Assembly (NCBI GenBank): GCA_903847195.1
Contig: CAINCZ010000136.1
Span: forward strand, 1 to 30,226
DNA from: an uncultured Acidobacteriota bacterium
GTDB taxonomy: Bacteria; Acidobacteriota; Terriglobia; Terriglobales; CAINCZ01
Direction: 5' to 3'
DNA: 30,226 nucleotides
In this document: positions 22,219 through 30,113 of the stretch, piece by piece
Layout of the letters: each line of letters opens with the position of its first letter
Numbering within the stretch: position 1 is the stretch's first letter
The notes under the pieces: generated by a model
Seen by the model: the letters and a program-made list of their open reading frames with translations, nothing else
Told to the model about the DNA's origin: nothing
Database searches by the model: none
Translations under genes and position numbers: made by a program

Positions 22219-23090
22219 ACGCTGTTGCTCCTCGAACCGGCAAGCAGCGTGGCCGCGGTGTTGGCGACGAGGGTGACGAGCGTGGCGATGAGCGTAAGGG
22301 TGGCGAGCAGCGGCAGGTCGCGTCCCAGGGCGGCTTGCCAGGCGAGCTGACCGATGCCGGGGATGCCGCAGAGCGCCTCGATGGGCACCGCCGCGCCCAA
22401 CGCCAGGCTCACCGAGACTCCGGCAAGCGCCAGCAGCGGAGCGGCGCAGACGCCCAGCACATGGCGGTAGAGCACTTGGGCAGGACCGAGTCCCTTGGCG
22501 CGGGCGGTGATGATGTGCGGGCGTTCGTAGCTGCGCGCCAGCAGGTTGCGGGCGTAGCGGAAAACGCGGGGAAAGACGACCAGCGCGATGGCCAGAAACG
22601 CCGGGGCGCGAAAGATCACCAGCAGCAACGCGAGCGCCGCCGCCGGCAGGCAGAGAAAGAAACTGCTGAAGCCCGTGGCCGAGGCGGTAAACACGGAATT
22701 GCGCAGCAGGGCCGAGGCGATAGCGAGCAAGGCTGCCAGCAGCCATCCGACGAGCAATCCGAGGGCGACGATCTTGGCCGTCGCAGGCAGACGCTCGGCC
22801 AGCAACTGGCGCACGGGGCGATGGAGAATCTGCGAGACGCCGAAGTCGCCACGCACGGCGGCGGAGAGGTAGTGCGCGTAGAAGCTGAGGACGTCGCGAT
22901 TTTCAGCACGCTGGGAGCGCAGGGCCTCAACGCTCTCGTGGCTCAGGCGCACGTCGAGTTGCTGCTCGTCGGCGTCGAAGCCGGGGGCGAGGCGCACGAG
23001 CGTAGCGGTAGCGAGCAGTCCGATGAGGGCGGTGATGACGATGGCGAGCAAGTGACGGGAAAGCCGGCGGCCCATCCGTTCACCGATCAC
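22215..23090 (-). CDS. ABC transporter permease, DppB/OppB type
   Basis: This 291-residue inner-membrane protein is the partner channel half. It has an N-terminal helix (HLLAIVITALIGLLATATLV), the periplasmic segment typical of DppB, and the motif FGVSQILHRPVRQLLAERLPAT. The ATPase-coupling loop is ITARAKGLGPAQVLYRHVL, and ALCGIPGIGQLAWQA comes near the end. It is slightly shorter than usual DppB proteins (about 330). The start is GTG at 23090, which overlaps the TGA of the upstream cyclic-di-GMP enzyme gene by 4 nt (GTGA). The permease therefore depends on translation of that gene. Confidence 0.88.
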   Translation of the reverse strand: MIGERMGRRLSRHLLAIVITALIGLLATATLVRLAPGFDADEQQLDVRLSHESVEALRSQRAENRDVLSFYAHYLSAAVRGDFGVSQILHRPVRQLLAERLPATAKIVALGLLVGWLLAALLAIASALLRNSVFTASATGFSSFFLCLPAAALALLLVIFRAPAFLAIALVVFPRVFRYARNLLARSYERPHIITARAKGLGPAQVLYRHVLGVCAAPLLALAGVSVSLALGAAVPIEALCGIPGIGQLAWQAALGRDLPLLATLTLIATLVTLVANTAATLLAGSRSNSV

Positions 23091-25523
23091 TGAACCAGCG
23101 TGATGCGGGTGGCAGGAACCTTCTCTTCCTCCCCGCCATGCCGGCTGAGGCCCTTCATCATGTACATGCGGCGGTCGGCCTGCGCGAGCAGGTGCTCGGC
23201 ATCGGTGCCGTCGGCGAGAAAGTAGGCGGTGCCGACGCTGGCCGAAAGCGTGTTCTTGCCGCAGATCGCGAAGGCGGTCTGCTTGGCGAGTTCGCTGATG
23301 CGCTCGGACTTGAACTTGGCCTGCTCGGGGGTGAGGCCGGGCACGATGATGACAAACTCGTCGCCACCCATGCGGGCCACATACTCATATTCGCGGCTGT
23401 TTTCGCGCAGCGCCTGGGCAAAGGAGTGGAGCACCTTGTTGCCTTCGAGGTGGCCGAAAACGTCGTTGATGCTCTTGAAGTGGTCCAGATCGCAGACCAT
23501 GACGGCCAGCGTGGCGCCGGTGCGCTTGCAGCGCGCCAGTTCGCGGTCCAACTGCAGGAAGAGCGAACGCGCGTTGGGCAGGCCGGTGAGGTAGTCGGTC
23601 GTGGCCGAGGTCTGCGCCTGCTGGTACTTGACCGCGTTCTCGATCGACATGGCGATCTTGGGCGCGATGGCGAGCACGATGCGCAGGTGGTCGCGGTTGA
23701 AGGCATCGGGCTCGGCACGATAGAGGCTGAGCGCACCCACGGTGCCGTTGATGCCCTCGAGCGGAGCCGACAGGGCGGCGCGCAGCGTGCTGAACCTAGC
23801 CGGATTGTTGAGGTAGCCCGGTTCGACCGAGGGATTGCCGTTCAGAATCGGCTTGCGGTTGTGTACGACCCAGCCGGAGAGTCCCTGACCGAGCGGAATC
23901 TCCAGCGAGGAGAAGAGGCGGAAGTCGTCGCCACTGACGTGCTTGGGAACGAGCACATCGTTTTCCAGCATCCAGATGGCGATGGAGTCGTAAGGAACGA
24001 GGCGGCGCAGACGGGCCGAGACGACGGAGAGCGTGTCTTCGAGGCTGAGCGAGTTGCCGAGGTCGTGGCTCAACTCGAACAGCATCTGGGCCTCGTGACG
24101 GGCGGCGGCAATCGAGTTGAGGAAGTCGCGCTCGGCGACCACCGGGCGGTGCACGGCGGACTCCTGCTCGAAACCGGCAGCGGGAGTCGCCAGCGATTCC
24201 AGCGAAAGCGGTTCGATGGGACCAACTTCGTCGGCCACCGGGGAGGCCGCCGAGAGCGCCATCTGTTCCAGTTCAAGGTGGCGCCGCTGCAGGATCTCAA
24301 CCACCCTCGGATCGAACTCCTTGCCCGACAGCGCGACCACGTAAGCCAGCGCTTCTTCCAGCGGGATAGCGCGGCGGTACTGGCGGTCGGAGGCGAGCGC
24401 GTCCATGCAATCGACGGCGGAAAGTATGCGCGCGCCGATGGGAATGGCTTCGCCGACGAGGCCGTCGGGATAACCGGCGCCGTCCCACTTCTCGTGGTGA
24501 TGGCGCACGATGGGCACGACCGGGTAGGGGAACTTGACCCGCCGCAGAATCTCGGCGCCGACGGCGGGGTGAATCTTCATCTTTTCGAACTCTTCGGGCG
24601 TCAGCTTGCCGGGCTTGCTGATGATGTGCTCGGGTACGGCCAGCTTGCCGATGTCGTGCAGGATGGCAGCCGCGCGCAACGCTTCGAGTTCATCCTGCGG
24701 CAGCTTGAGTTCCCTGCCGATTTCGGTGGCGTAGACGCGTACGCGCTGCAGATGCTCGTGGGTGGTGTGGTCCTTGGCATCGATGGCCAGCGCCAGCGCC
24801 TCGATGGTGCGCAGGTGGAGTTCGGCCATTTCGCTGACGTGCCGCTTCTCGTCCTCGAGGTGCGCGAGGTAAAGACGGTAGGAGCGGTAAATCCAGTAGA
24901 CAACCGGCATCACCAGCAAGGGAGTCTGCCAGCCGATGGAGCGGTTGACGTAGTGGACGACGACGACCAGGCCGGCGCCTGCAAGGTAGTAGGGAAAGGA
25001 CCAGAAGTAGCACTGGGACCAGGTTTCGCGGAAGGCGCGCTTCTCGGTCAGCGAAATGATGGCCGCGATGGGAACGGTGTTGACGACGAAATAGCTGACG
25101 CCGGTGGCCATCACCATCAACGGCAGGCTATTGCCAAGCAGCGATCCCGTGTGGCGATAGACCCAGGTGCAGCACCAGACGGTGGGCGCCATCATGGAGA
25201 AGACGTTGAAGAGCACGCGCACTGGCCTGGCCGGGCGGTTCATCTTCCAGAAGCACTGCACGGCGGTTGAACCGCAGCCGAGCAACATCGTCTCGCCCGG
25301 CGAAAGCTCGAGCACACCCAACAGGATGAACAAAAAGTTGGGCGACATGGAGATGTTGATGCCGGGAAGAACAACCTTGAGTCCGGAGGCAAGCAGGGCA
25401 AGCAGGAGGAAGGCGGCAAGGAAGATGGGATCGCGCGGAGCCCAGTGACGGATGCTTTCAAAAAAAAAGCACAACCCCGAGGGCCGAAGTCAACCCGATA
25501 AAAATTTTGGCCCGCAGCGGCAT
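23087..25523 (-). CDS. Membrane HD-GYP/GAF/GGDEF cyclic-di-GMP protein, start frame broken at a T9 run
   Basis: This protein combines synthesis and breakdown domains for cyclic-di-GMP. About the first 200 residues form a membrane sensor (FLAAFLLLALLASGLKVVL, then MSPNFLFILLGVLELS). The HD-GYP phosphodiesterase domain has H273-D274 (HDIGK) and HHHEKWDGAGYPDG. A GAF domain follows, then a GGDEF cyclase domain with intact GGDEF at 703-707. The inhibitory site is altered (REYE instead of RxxD). Residue numbers are from a TTG at 25474, which has no ribosome-binding site. The convincing start is ATG at 25523 (MPLRAKIFIGL...), with a G-run about 7 nt before it, in a frame that ends in TGA after nine T at 25460-25468. 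Eight T would fuse the two frames and give about 811 residues. The stop overlaps the next permease start. Confidence 0.88.
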
Positions 25524-25576
25524 TCCTATGCCCCCCACCCTGCAAAACACCAGAAGCAAGCGTCAGTTTGTGCTTA

Positions 25577-25606
25577 ATTGTAACCGCCGTCAATCAGCGT
25601 TGCTAA
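25577..25606 (-). promoter_or_regulatory. Candidate sigma-70 promoter of the cyclic-di-GMP/ABC operon
   Basis: On the minus strand TTAGCA (25606-25601) is followed by 18 nt and TACAAT (25582-25577). Transcription would start near 25570, about 47 nt before the ATG at 25523. The -35 element is only a 4/6 match. Confidence 0.4.
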
Positions 25607-25680
25607 CGAATTAATTACCTGTGTACCGTTCCCGATGGGGCAGACGCCTCGGAAGGGCGTTTGGATTCGCCGCCGGAATG

Positions 25681-25775
25681 GGCGACTGCCAGCTGCCCCG
25701 CCGCAAAGCACCAACGGAACAACTGGCAGTTGCCGATCACAGGTCAGGCCGACAGGAAAAGGCGACTGCCACGCC
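25681..25775. repeat. Short repeats around ACTGCCAG
   Basis: ACTGCCAG (25685-25692) and CTGGCAGT (25723-25730) are exact inverted copies. The segment GGCGACTGCCA at 25681 recurs directly at 25761. It looks like another intergenic repeat cluster, between the operon promoter and the small membrane protein gene. Confidence 0.45.
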
Positions 25776-25801
25776 CCAAGGAGCGCGGCGAGCCGACGCG
25801 A

Positions 25802-25954
25802 TTAGCTGCCCCAGATCACTCCGGCCAAAACCACACCACAGACGCGGGCGAACACGCCCGAGCCAAAGACACCGACCACGGCACAAGTGATGACAGCAGC
25901 CGTGATCAACGCCCATCCACCGGTGTTCGTATTAGGATTGCGTTCCAAATGCAT
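25802..25954 (-). CDS. Small hydrophobic membrane protein, 50 aa
   Basis: This short frame, MHLERNPNTNTGG followed by a hydrophobic stretch (WALITAAVITCAVVGVFGSG, then VFARVCGVVLAGVIWGS), predicts one or two membrane helices. ATG at 25954 has GAGGA 6-8 nt upstream; in-frame starts further upstream lack such a site. It begins 32 nt after the stop of the subtilase gene on the same strand, so it may be co-transcribed with it. I do not recognise a family. It could be an accessory to the secreted protease or unrelated. The composition is coherent with a real protein, but the shortness keeps confidence moderate. Confidence 0.45.
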   Translation of the reverse strand: MHLERNPNTNTGGWALITAAVITCAVVGVFGSGVFARVCGVVLAGVIWGS

Positions 25955-25986
25955 CGCCATTCCTCGCTGTATACTCTGCCGCCGGT

Positions 25987-27846
25987 TCATTCGCCCTTGG
26001 CGCGAACCGCCTTAGCTTCGGGAGCGTCATTCCGGTCATCGATCTGAGTCTGGCTTCCCCAGAGCGAACCGCTGCCCCACAAGGAGCCACTGCCCCACAG
26101 GGAGCCGCTTGCCGAGGTAGTGCTGCCCCAGAGTGAACCACCACTCCAGACGCCATTGCTGCCCCAAAGAGAACCGCTGCCCCAGAGCGAACCACTACCC
26201 CAGAGCGAACCACTACCCCAGAGAGAACCGCTGCCCCACAAGGAACCGCTGCCCCAGAGTGAGCCGCTGCCCCAAAGTGAACCATCGGCCTGGAACTGGT
26301 TGCTGCCCCAAAGAGAACCGCTGCCCCACAAGGAACCGCTGCCCCAGAGTGAGCCGCTGCCCCATAAGGAGCCGCTGCCCCAAAGCGAGCCGTTGGCGTT
26401 GACGATGTATACCTGCCCGTTCGCGCTGTTGAAAACCGCAGTGGGCGAAACGGCGGAGCCGGAAACCTGGTCATGGTTGTTCAGCGCTGCCTGGATGTCC
26501 AGATAGCCCGCGCCCACAGTGAAGATGTCGCCCTGCATGGTGTAGGTGACGCCGCCGTCGGTCACGGTGGAGGAGGTCGGCAGGTTCTTGTACGCCGACT
26601 TCATCAGCCGGGCCTTGATCTGGTTCGGCGTGAGGGTCGGATCGGCCTGCACCATCAGGGCCACGGCGCCGCTGACCATGGCGGTCGACATACTGCTGCC
26701 GCTGAGGATGAAGTAGTCACTGGACGGAGCGTCGGCGGTGACGGTCTGGTAGTAGCTGAGCGGTACGCGGTTGCCGGGATTCTCGGTGACCAGGGAACTG
26801 GTGGACTGCTGCAACGAGACGATACGATTTCCCGGTGCGACCAGGTCAGGCTTGACCACGGCGTCGATGGCCGTCGGCCCCTTGGAACTGTAGGAGGTCA
26901 GCTGGTCGTCGGCACGGTTGGGCGTGCCCATGGCGTTCATTGCGCCCACGGTGATGACGTAGGGATCGTTGCCGGGAGCGTTGATAGTGCCGTACCCGTC
27001 GGTGCCAGGATAGCGCCCGTCATTGCCGGCGGCCACGACCACCGTAATGCCGTACTGCCACGCCAGCTCTACGGCCCAGCAGAGCGGATCGATCCGGTAG
27101 CTCTCGTAAACCCCGCGGCCAAGCGAGAGGTTCAGGACGCGAATGTTGTACTTGTTCTTGAGCAGGATGGTGGTCAGGATCGCCTTGATGACGGAGCTGT
27201 CGGTGCCTTCGCCGTTGGCGTCCAGCACGCGCAGGCTGATCAGATTGACGCCCGGCGCGATGCCCTGGACTTCCACCGTGCAGTTCTTGCAGGTGGAGTT
27301 GTTGCCGTTGCCGCCGATGATGCCGGCCACGTGGGTGCCGTGCCCGTAGGCGTCATCTCCGTTACCGCCAACGAAATCCCAGGAGAAAACCACCCGCGAC
27401 TTCTTGCCCTTGTTCTTGTCAAGATCGTGGACCTGCTGAATGCCGCTGTCGATCACGGCCACGCCGACGCCCGATCCGTCAAGGCCGAGGTTCCAGGCGT
27501 AAGGCGCCATAACGGCGGGAGCAGCATTATTAAGGTGGGCCTTGATTTTGCGATCCAGCGAGACGTAGGCAACGTCATCGTCGACATCCAGATCGGCCAG
27601 TTTGCCAGCCGCCAGACGTACGCCGAGGCTGTTGATCTGGCTCAGATCGGTATGGACAAAACCACCGCGGTGGCGAATCTTGTTGTGGTGGGCAGCGACC
27701 GGGACGGTGTTGTACCGAACGATAACGTCCACCGTCTCATCGGGGCCCTTGCCCTTAAGGTCAGAGGATATCTTTTCCCCCGACCCAAAGGCCGCCAGGG
27801 ACAAAAAGAGTATAGCTAATACCACCAGGTAGATCAGTCTTCGCAT
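25987..27846 (-). CDS. Secreted S8 subtilisin-like protease with 16 GSLWGS repeats
   Basis: This 619-residue protein is an exported serine protease. The signal peptide is MRRLIYLVVLAILFLSLAAF. An I9-type inhibitory propeptide follows (about 39-100, VDVIVRYNTVP). The catalytic domain has Asp133 (VAVIDSGI), His169 (GHGTHVAG), oxyanion Asn275 (AAGNDG) and Ser385 (SGSSMSTA), all intact. From about residue 485 to 605 a tail contains 16 copies of the hexapeptide GSLWGS in blocks of 5, 7, 1 and 3, separated by short linkers such as NQFQAD and TTSAS. The DNA unit is 18 bp with varied third positions. The tail may be a cell-surface or polymer-binding region; this is inference. ATG at 27846 has GGAG 7 nt upstream. 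A sigma-54-type promoter sits 34 nt upstream. The sigma-54 activator gene is divergent. Confidence 0.93.
   Translation of the reverse strand: MRRLIYLVVLAILFLSLAAFGSGEKISSDLKGKGPDETVDVIVRYNTVPVAAHHNKIRHRGGFVHTDLSQINSLGVRLAAGKLADLDVDDDVAYVSLDRKIKAHLNNAAPAVMAPYAWNLGLDGSGVGVAVIDSGIQQVHDLDKNKGKKSRVVFSWDFVGGNGDDAYGHGTHVAGIIGGNGNNSTCKNCTVEVQGIAPGVNLISLRVLDANGEGTDSSVIKAILTTILLKNKYNIRVLNLSLGRGVYESYRIDPLCWAVELAWQYGITVVVAAGNDGRYPGTDGYGTINAPGNDPYVITVGAMNAMGTPNRADDQLTSYSSKGPTAIDAVVKPDLVAPGNRIVSLQQSTSSLVTENPGNRVPLSYYQTVTADAPSSDYFILSGSSMSTAMVSGAVALMVQADPTLTPNQIKARLMKSAYKNLPTSSTVTDGGVTYTMQGDIFTVGAGYLDIQAALNNHDQVSGSAVSPTAVFNSANGQVYIVNANGSLWGSGSLWGSGSLWGSGSLWGSGSLWGSNQFQADGSLWGSGSLWGSGSLWGSGSLWGSGSLWGSGSLWGSGSLWGSNGVWSGGSLWGSTTSASGSLWGSGSLWGSGSLWGSQTQIDDRNDAPEAKAVRAKGE
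26047..26395 (-). repeat. 18-bp tandem repeats encoding GSLWGS
   Basis: Sixteen units of the type GGTTCGCTCTGGGGCAGC (or close variants) encode GSLWGS. They occur in blocks of 5, 7, 1 and 3 units within the 3' end of the subtilase gene. Variation is mostly at third codon positions, so the peptide is kept while the DNA drifts. Confidence 0.9.
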
Positions 27847-27879
27847 AAAGGTCTCCGGATTTCCGGCAATAGTGCTACT

Positions 27880-27895
27880 TGCAAGTTACCCGCCA
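27880..27895 (-). promoter_or_regulatory. Sigma-54-type promoter of the subtilase gene
   Basis: The minus strand reads TGGCGG-GTAAC-TTGCA (27895 down to 27880). This matches the consensus TGGCAC-N5-TTGCA, with invariant GG and GC at the correct spacing and two differences in the less conserved AC. Transcription would start near 27868, about 22 nt before the subtilase ATG. Confidence 0.6.
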
Positions 27896-27958
27896 AAGAA
27901 TCACTTTGGTAACTTGTTGAATTTATAATGTGGGTGCATCCTTCCCCTTGAGTAGAGT

Positions 27959-28001
27959 GACACATTGCCAGGCGGCGTGGGCAGAATGCGACAGATTGGC
28001 A
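27959..28001. promoter_or_regulatory. Pair of direct repeats, candidate activator sites
   Basis: GACACATTGCCA (27959-27970) and GACAGATTGGCA (27990-28001) match at 10 of 12 positions and start 31 bp apart, about three helical turns. They lie 65-120 bp upstream of the subtilase promoter, where sigma-54 activators usually bind. The second overlaps the -24 part of the plus-strand sigma-54-like site. Confidence 0.4.
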
Positions 28002-28011
28002 CATCGCTTGT
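27997..28011 (+). promoter_or_regulatory. Sigma-54-like promoter of the PilZ-type activator gene
   Basis: TGGCAC-ATCGC-TTGT (27997-28011) matches the sigma-54 consensus in the -24 half exactly and in spacing; the -12 half reads TTGT instead of TTGC. It would start transcription near 28023, about 75 nt before the activator ATG, and suggests self-regulation. A TATAAT hexamer at 27924-27929 is an alternative sigma-70 element, but no fitting -35 was seen. Confidence 0.45.
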
Positions 28012-28097
28012 GGTTTCGTTTAGGGAATTTGCCGTAGACGCGCGCTGGCAGCCAGGTTAGCTTTTCTTTGAGTCGTCGCTCGAACAGGTGCCTGATC

Positions 28098-29498
28098 ATG
28101 GACGGTAAAGGGCCAAAAACAATACGCGTTCACGGGATGGAAATCCTGGTAGCCAGCCCTGCCATGCAGGGGCTGATGCGCCTGGTGGAGAAAGTCGCGG
28201 GCACGGATGTTGCCGTTTTGATTACGGGGGAGACAGGCTGCGGCAAGGAACTGATCGCGCGCGCCATCCACTCATACTCCACGCGCGCCAGCGGTCCGTG
28301 GGTGGACGTAAACTGCGCCGCGCTGCCCGAACACCTGATCGAAAGCGAGTTGTTCGGCTATGAGAAGGGCGCCTTCAGCGGCGCCGACTCGAACAAGGCC
28401 GGCATGTTTGAGCTGGCCCACCGCGGGACCTTGTTTCTGGATGAAATTGGCGAGCTCGACATCAAGGGGCAGGTGAAGCTGCTGCGCGTGCTCGACCGCA
28501 TGCCCTATTACCGCCTGGGCGGCAGCCGCAAAGTGACGGCGGACGTCCGGGTGGTGACGGCCACCAACCGCACGCTCGAGGACGGGGTGCGGCTGGGGCG
28601 GCTGCGCAGTGACCTTTACCATCGGCTCTGCCAGTTCCAGATACGCGTGCCTCCCCTGCGGGAGCGGCCCGAAGACGTGGCGGCGCTGGCGCAATACTTC
28701 GCCAACCAGATACAGCCCGGGCTCACGTTTTCCTTTGGGGCGACCGAACTGCTGCGCGCCTACAAGTGGCCGGGGAACGTGCGCGAACTGAAGAATGTGG
28801 TGACGCAGATGGCCTTGCGCGTCAGCGGCGAGGAGATCCGCCGCAGCGACCTGCCACCTGAGGTCACCGGCGCGCCCACGGCCTTCGTGGCGGGTGGCGT
28901 GGATGACGACGGTGAACTGGCGGAGAATCCGGCGGCGCTGGACGCGGTGGAGAAGCAGGCTATCCTGCGCGCCATGGCGCGGACCGGCGGACACCAGGGG
29001 ATGGCGGCCGAGCAACTGGGAGTCTCGCGGCGCACGCTCAGCCGGCGGCTGAAGCAGTACGGCATTGAGGGGCGGCCCGCCGCTGGCACCTGGCGCGGGA
29101 TGAGAGAGCAGCAGTTCTTCCGCATGCCGCTGTCGGTGCCGGTAACGCTGGTGACTCCGAACTCGGAGCAGATTGTGACGTCGGTGGATGTGAGCGCCGG
29201 GGGCGTTGGCGTGGAGGGCGTGCAGAATCCGTTCCAGCTGGCGGCAGGGCTGCGGGTCAGCTTTTCGCTGCCGGACGACGCGCAGGCGATCTCGGCGCGG
29301 GCGCACGTGATCTGGGCCGATCCCGGGGGGCGCGTGGGCTTGCGCTTTGCCGATATGGCAGAGTCGAGCGCCGCACGCCTGAACCGCTGGCTTGAGGAAC
29401 GGCGCACCGCGCAGACTCCGCGGGAAAGCGACGGCCCGGCCCGGCCGGTGAAACCGCTGGCTACAGGATATCTGGCCTCGCGTACGACGGTCGAGTGA
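28098..29498 (+). CDS. Sigma-54 activator with Fis and C-terminal PilZ-like domains, no receiver
   Basis: This 466-residue protein opens almost directly with a sigma-54-activating AAA+ domain (about 18-250). Walker A is GETGCGKE (44-51), the sigma-54 loop is GAFSGA (91-96), Walker B is GTLFLDEI, and [10 protein letters not shown] and [10 protein letters not shown] follow. A Fis helix-turn-helix follows (about 290-330; [20 protein letters not shown]). The last 120 residues are PilZ-like: [12 protein letters not shown], then DVSAGGVGV (the D-x-S-x-G-G motif) and [17 protein letters not shown]. The usual RxxxR cyclic-di-GMP-binding arginines are not complete (QQFFR). It has no receiver, so control may come from the C-terminal domain. 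ATG at 28098 is preferred over the upstream in-frame TTG at 28068. It is divergent from the subtilase, whose promoter it may control. Confidence 0.9.
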   Translation: MDGKGPKTIRVHGMEILVASPAMQGLMRLVEKVAGTDVAVLITGETGCGKELIARAIHSYSTRASGPWVDVNCAALPEHLIESELFGYEKGAFSGADSNKAGMFELAHRGTLFLDEIGELDIKGQVKLLRVLDRMPYYRLGGSRKVTADVRVVTATNRTLEDGVRLGRLRSDLYHRLCQFQIRVPPLRERPEDVAALAQYFANQIQPGLTFSFGATELLRAYKWPGNVRELKNVVTQMALRVSGEEIRRSDLPPEVTGAPTAFVAGGVDDDGELAENPAALDAVEKQAILRAMARTGGHQGMAAEQLGVSRRTLSRRLKQYGIEGRPAAGTWRGMREQQFFRMPLSVPVTLVTPNSEQIVTSVDVSAGGVGVEGVQNPFQLAAGLRVSFSLPDDAQAISARAHVIWADPGGRVGLRFADMAESSAARLNRWLEERRTAQTPRESDGPARPVKPLATGYLASRTTVE

Positions 29499-29544
29499 GA
29501 CAGGCTGGGCACAGCGGAAGGCGGAACCAGGTTATCGGATGATC

Positions 29545-29620
29545 TGGCGACCCCGGAGGGACTCGAACCCCCAACCCTCAGATCCGAAGTCTGATGCTCT
29601 ATCCATTGAGCTACGGGGCC
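29545..29620 (-). tRNA. tRNA-Arg (anticodon TCG)
   Basis: The minus strand folds into a full cloverleaf. The acceptor is GGCCCCG/CGGGGTC, the D arm GCTC...GAGC, the anticodon stem TCAGA/TCTGA with loop CTTCGGA, and the T arm GGGGG-TTCGAGT-CCCTC. The anticodon TCG reads arginine CGA. The CCA end is encoded (rc of 29545-29547). It is the only tRNA in the window and marks a likely integration site for the recombinase fragment next to it. Confidence 0.93.
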
Positions 29621-29632
29621 GCATAAAGCTAA

Positions 29633-30112
29633 CTAATTGACTCGACTAGGGTAAGCTGATTTGCCGGGAGAGTCAATTTGCACCTTTTCTGGTGCTGGTA
29701 TGGCTGAATCATGGCCAACGCCGTTTTCAGCCTGTTGTTGCTGCTCCAACTGCTCACGCTTGGCGTCGAGACGAGCAGCCACGTCGGCAAGATCAGACTC
29801 GTCCACGATGTTGTAGCGGCTAAAGACGCTGCGTGTGCGCCAGCCGCCCACCCGCATGATCACGTCTTCGTGGATGCCAAGACGCCGCATGTTTCGGGCA
29901 GCGGTGCGGCGCAAGTCATGCAGTAGTAAACCGGGAACGCCAGCCGTTTCAGTGACCCGACGCCAAGTCGCCCTGAACGTCTTTACTGGTTTGCCGTCAG
30001 CCCACGTAAAGACGTCGGCATCGGGCTTCTTCCCAGCACAGCACGCCGACAGAAGCTCGAAAACTTTGGCCGTCATCTTCACCAGTCTGCCGTCCCCATT
30101 CTTGCTATCGTA
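29633..30112 (-). pseudogene. Tyrosine recombinase (phage integrase) C-terminal fragment
   Basis: About 160 residues of the catalytic domain of a tyrosine recombinase remain. HDLRRTAARNMRRLG holds the HxxR box, IMRVGGWRTRSVFSRYNIV holds the GW position and the tyrosine nucleophile, and LYDSKNGDGRLVKMTAKVFELL fits the strands that precede them. The N-terminal arm- and core-binding domains and the first catalytic Arg are missing. The frame runs back only to a stop at 30143-30145 and similarity ceases near 30112, where a piece of another gene begins. A GTG at 30082 or ATG at 30076 could start a short product, but it would be inactive. It ends 13 nt from the 5' end of the tRNA gene, as if the tRNA had been the attachment site. 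Confidence 0.8.
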
Positions 30113-30113
30113 C

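Noticed and set aside
20072..25270. Several long plus-strand frames opposite the ABC/cyclic-di-GMP operon
   Set aside because: All mirror well-supported genes and have biased Gly/Asp/Val/His composition without motifs.
26047..26395. CRISPR-like array
   Set aside because: The regular 18-bp units are coding repeats (GSLWGS) in frame with the subtilase and have no unique spacers. No CRISPR array was seen anywhere in the window.
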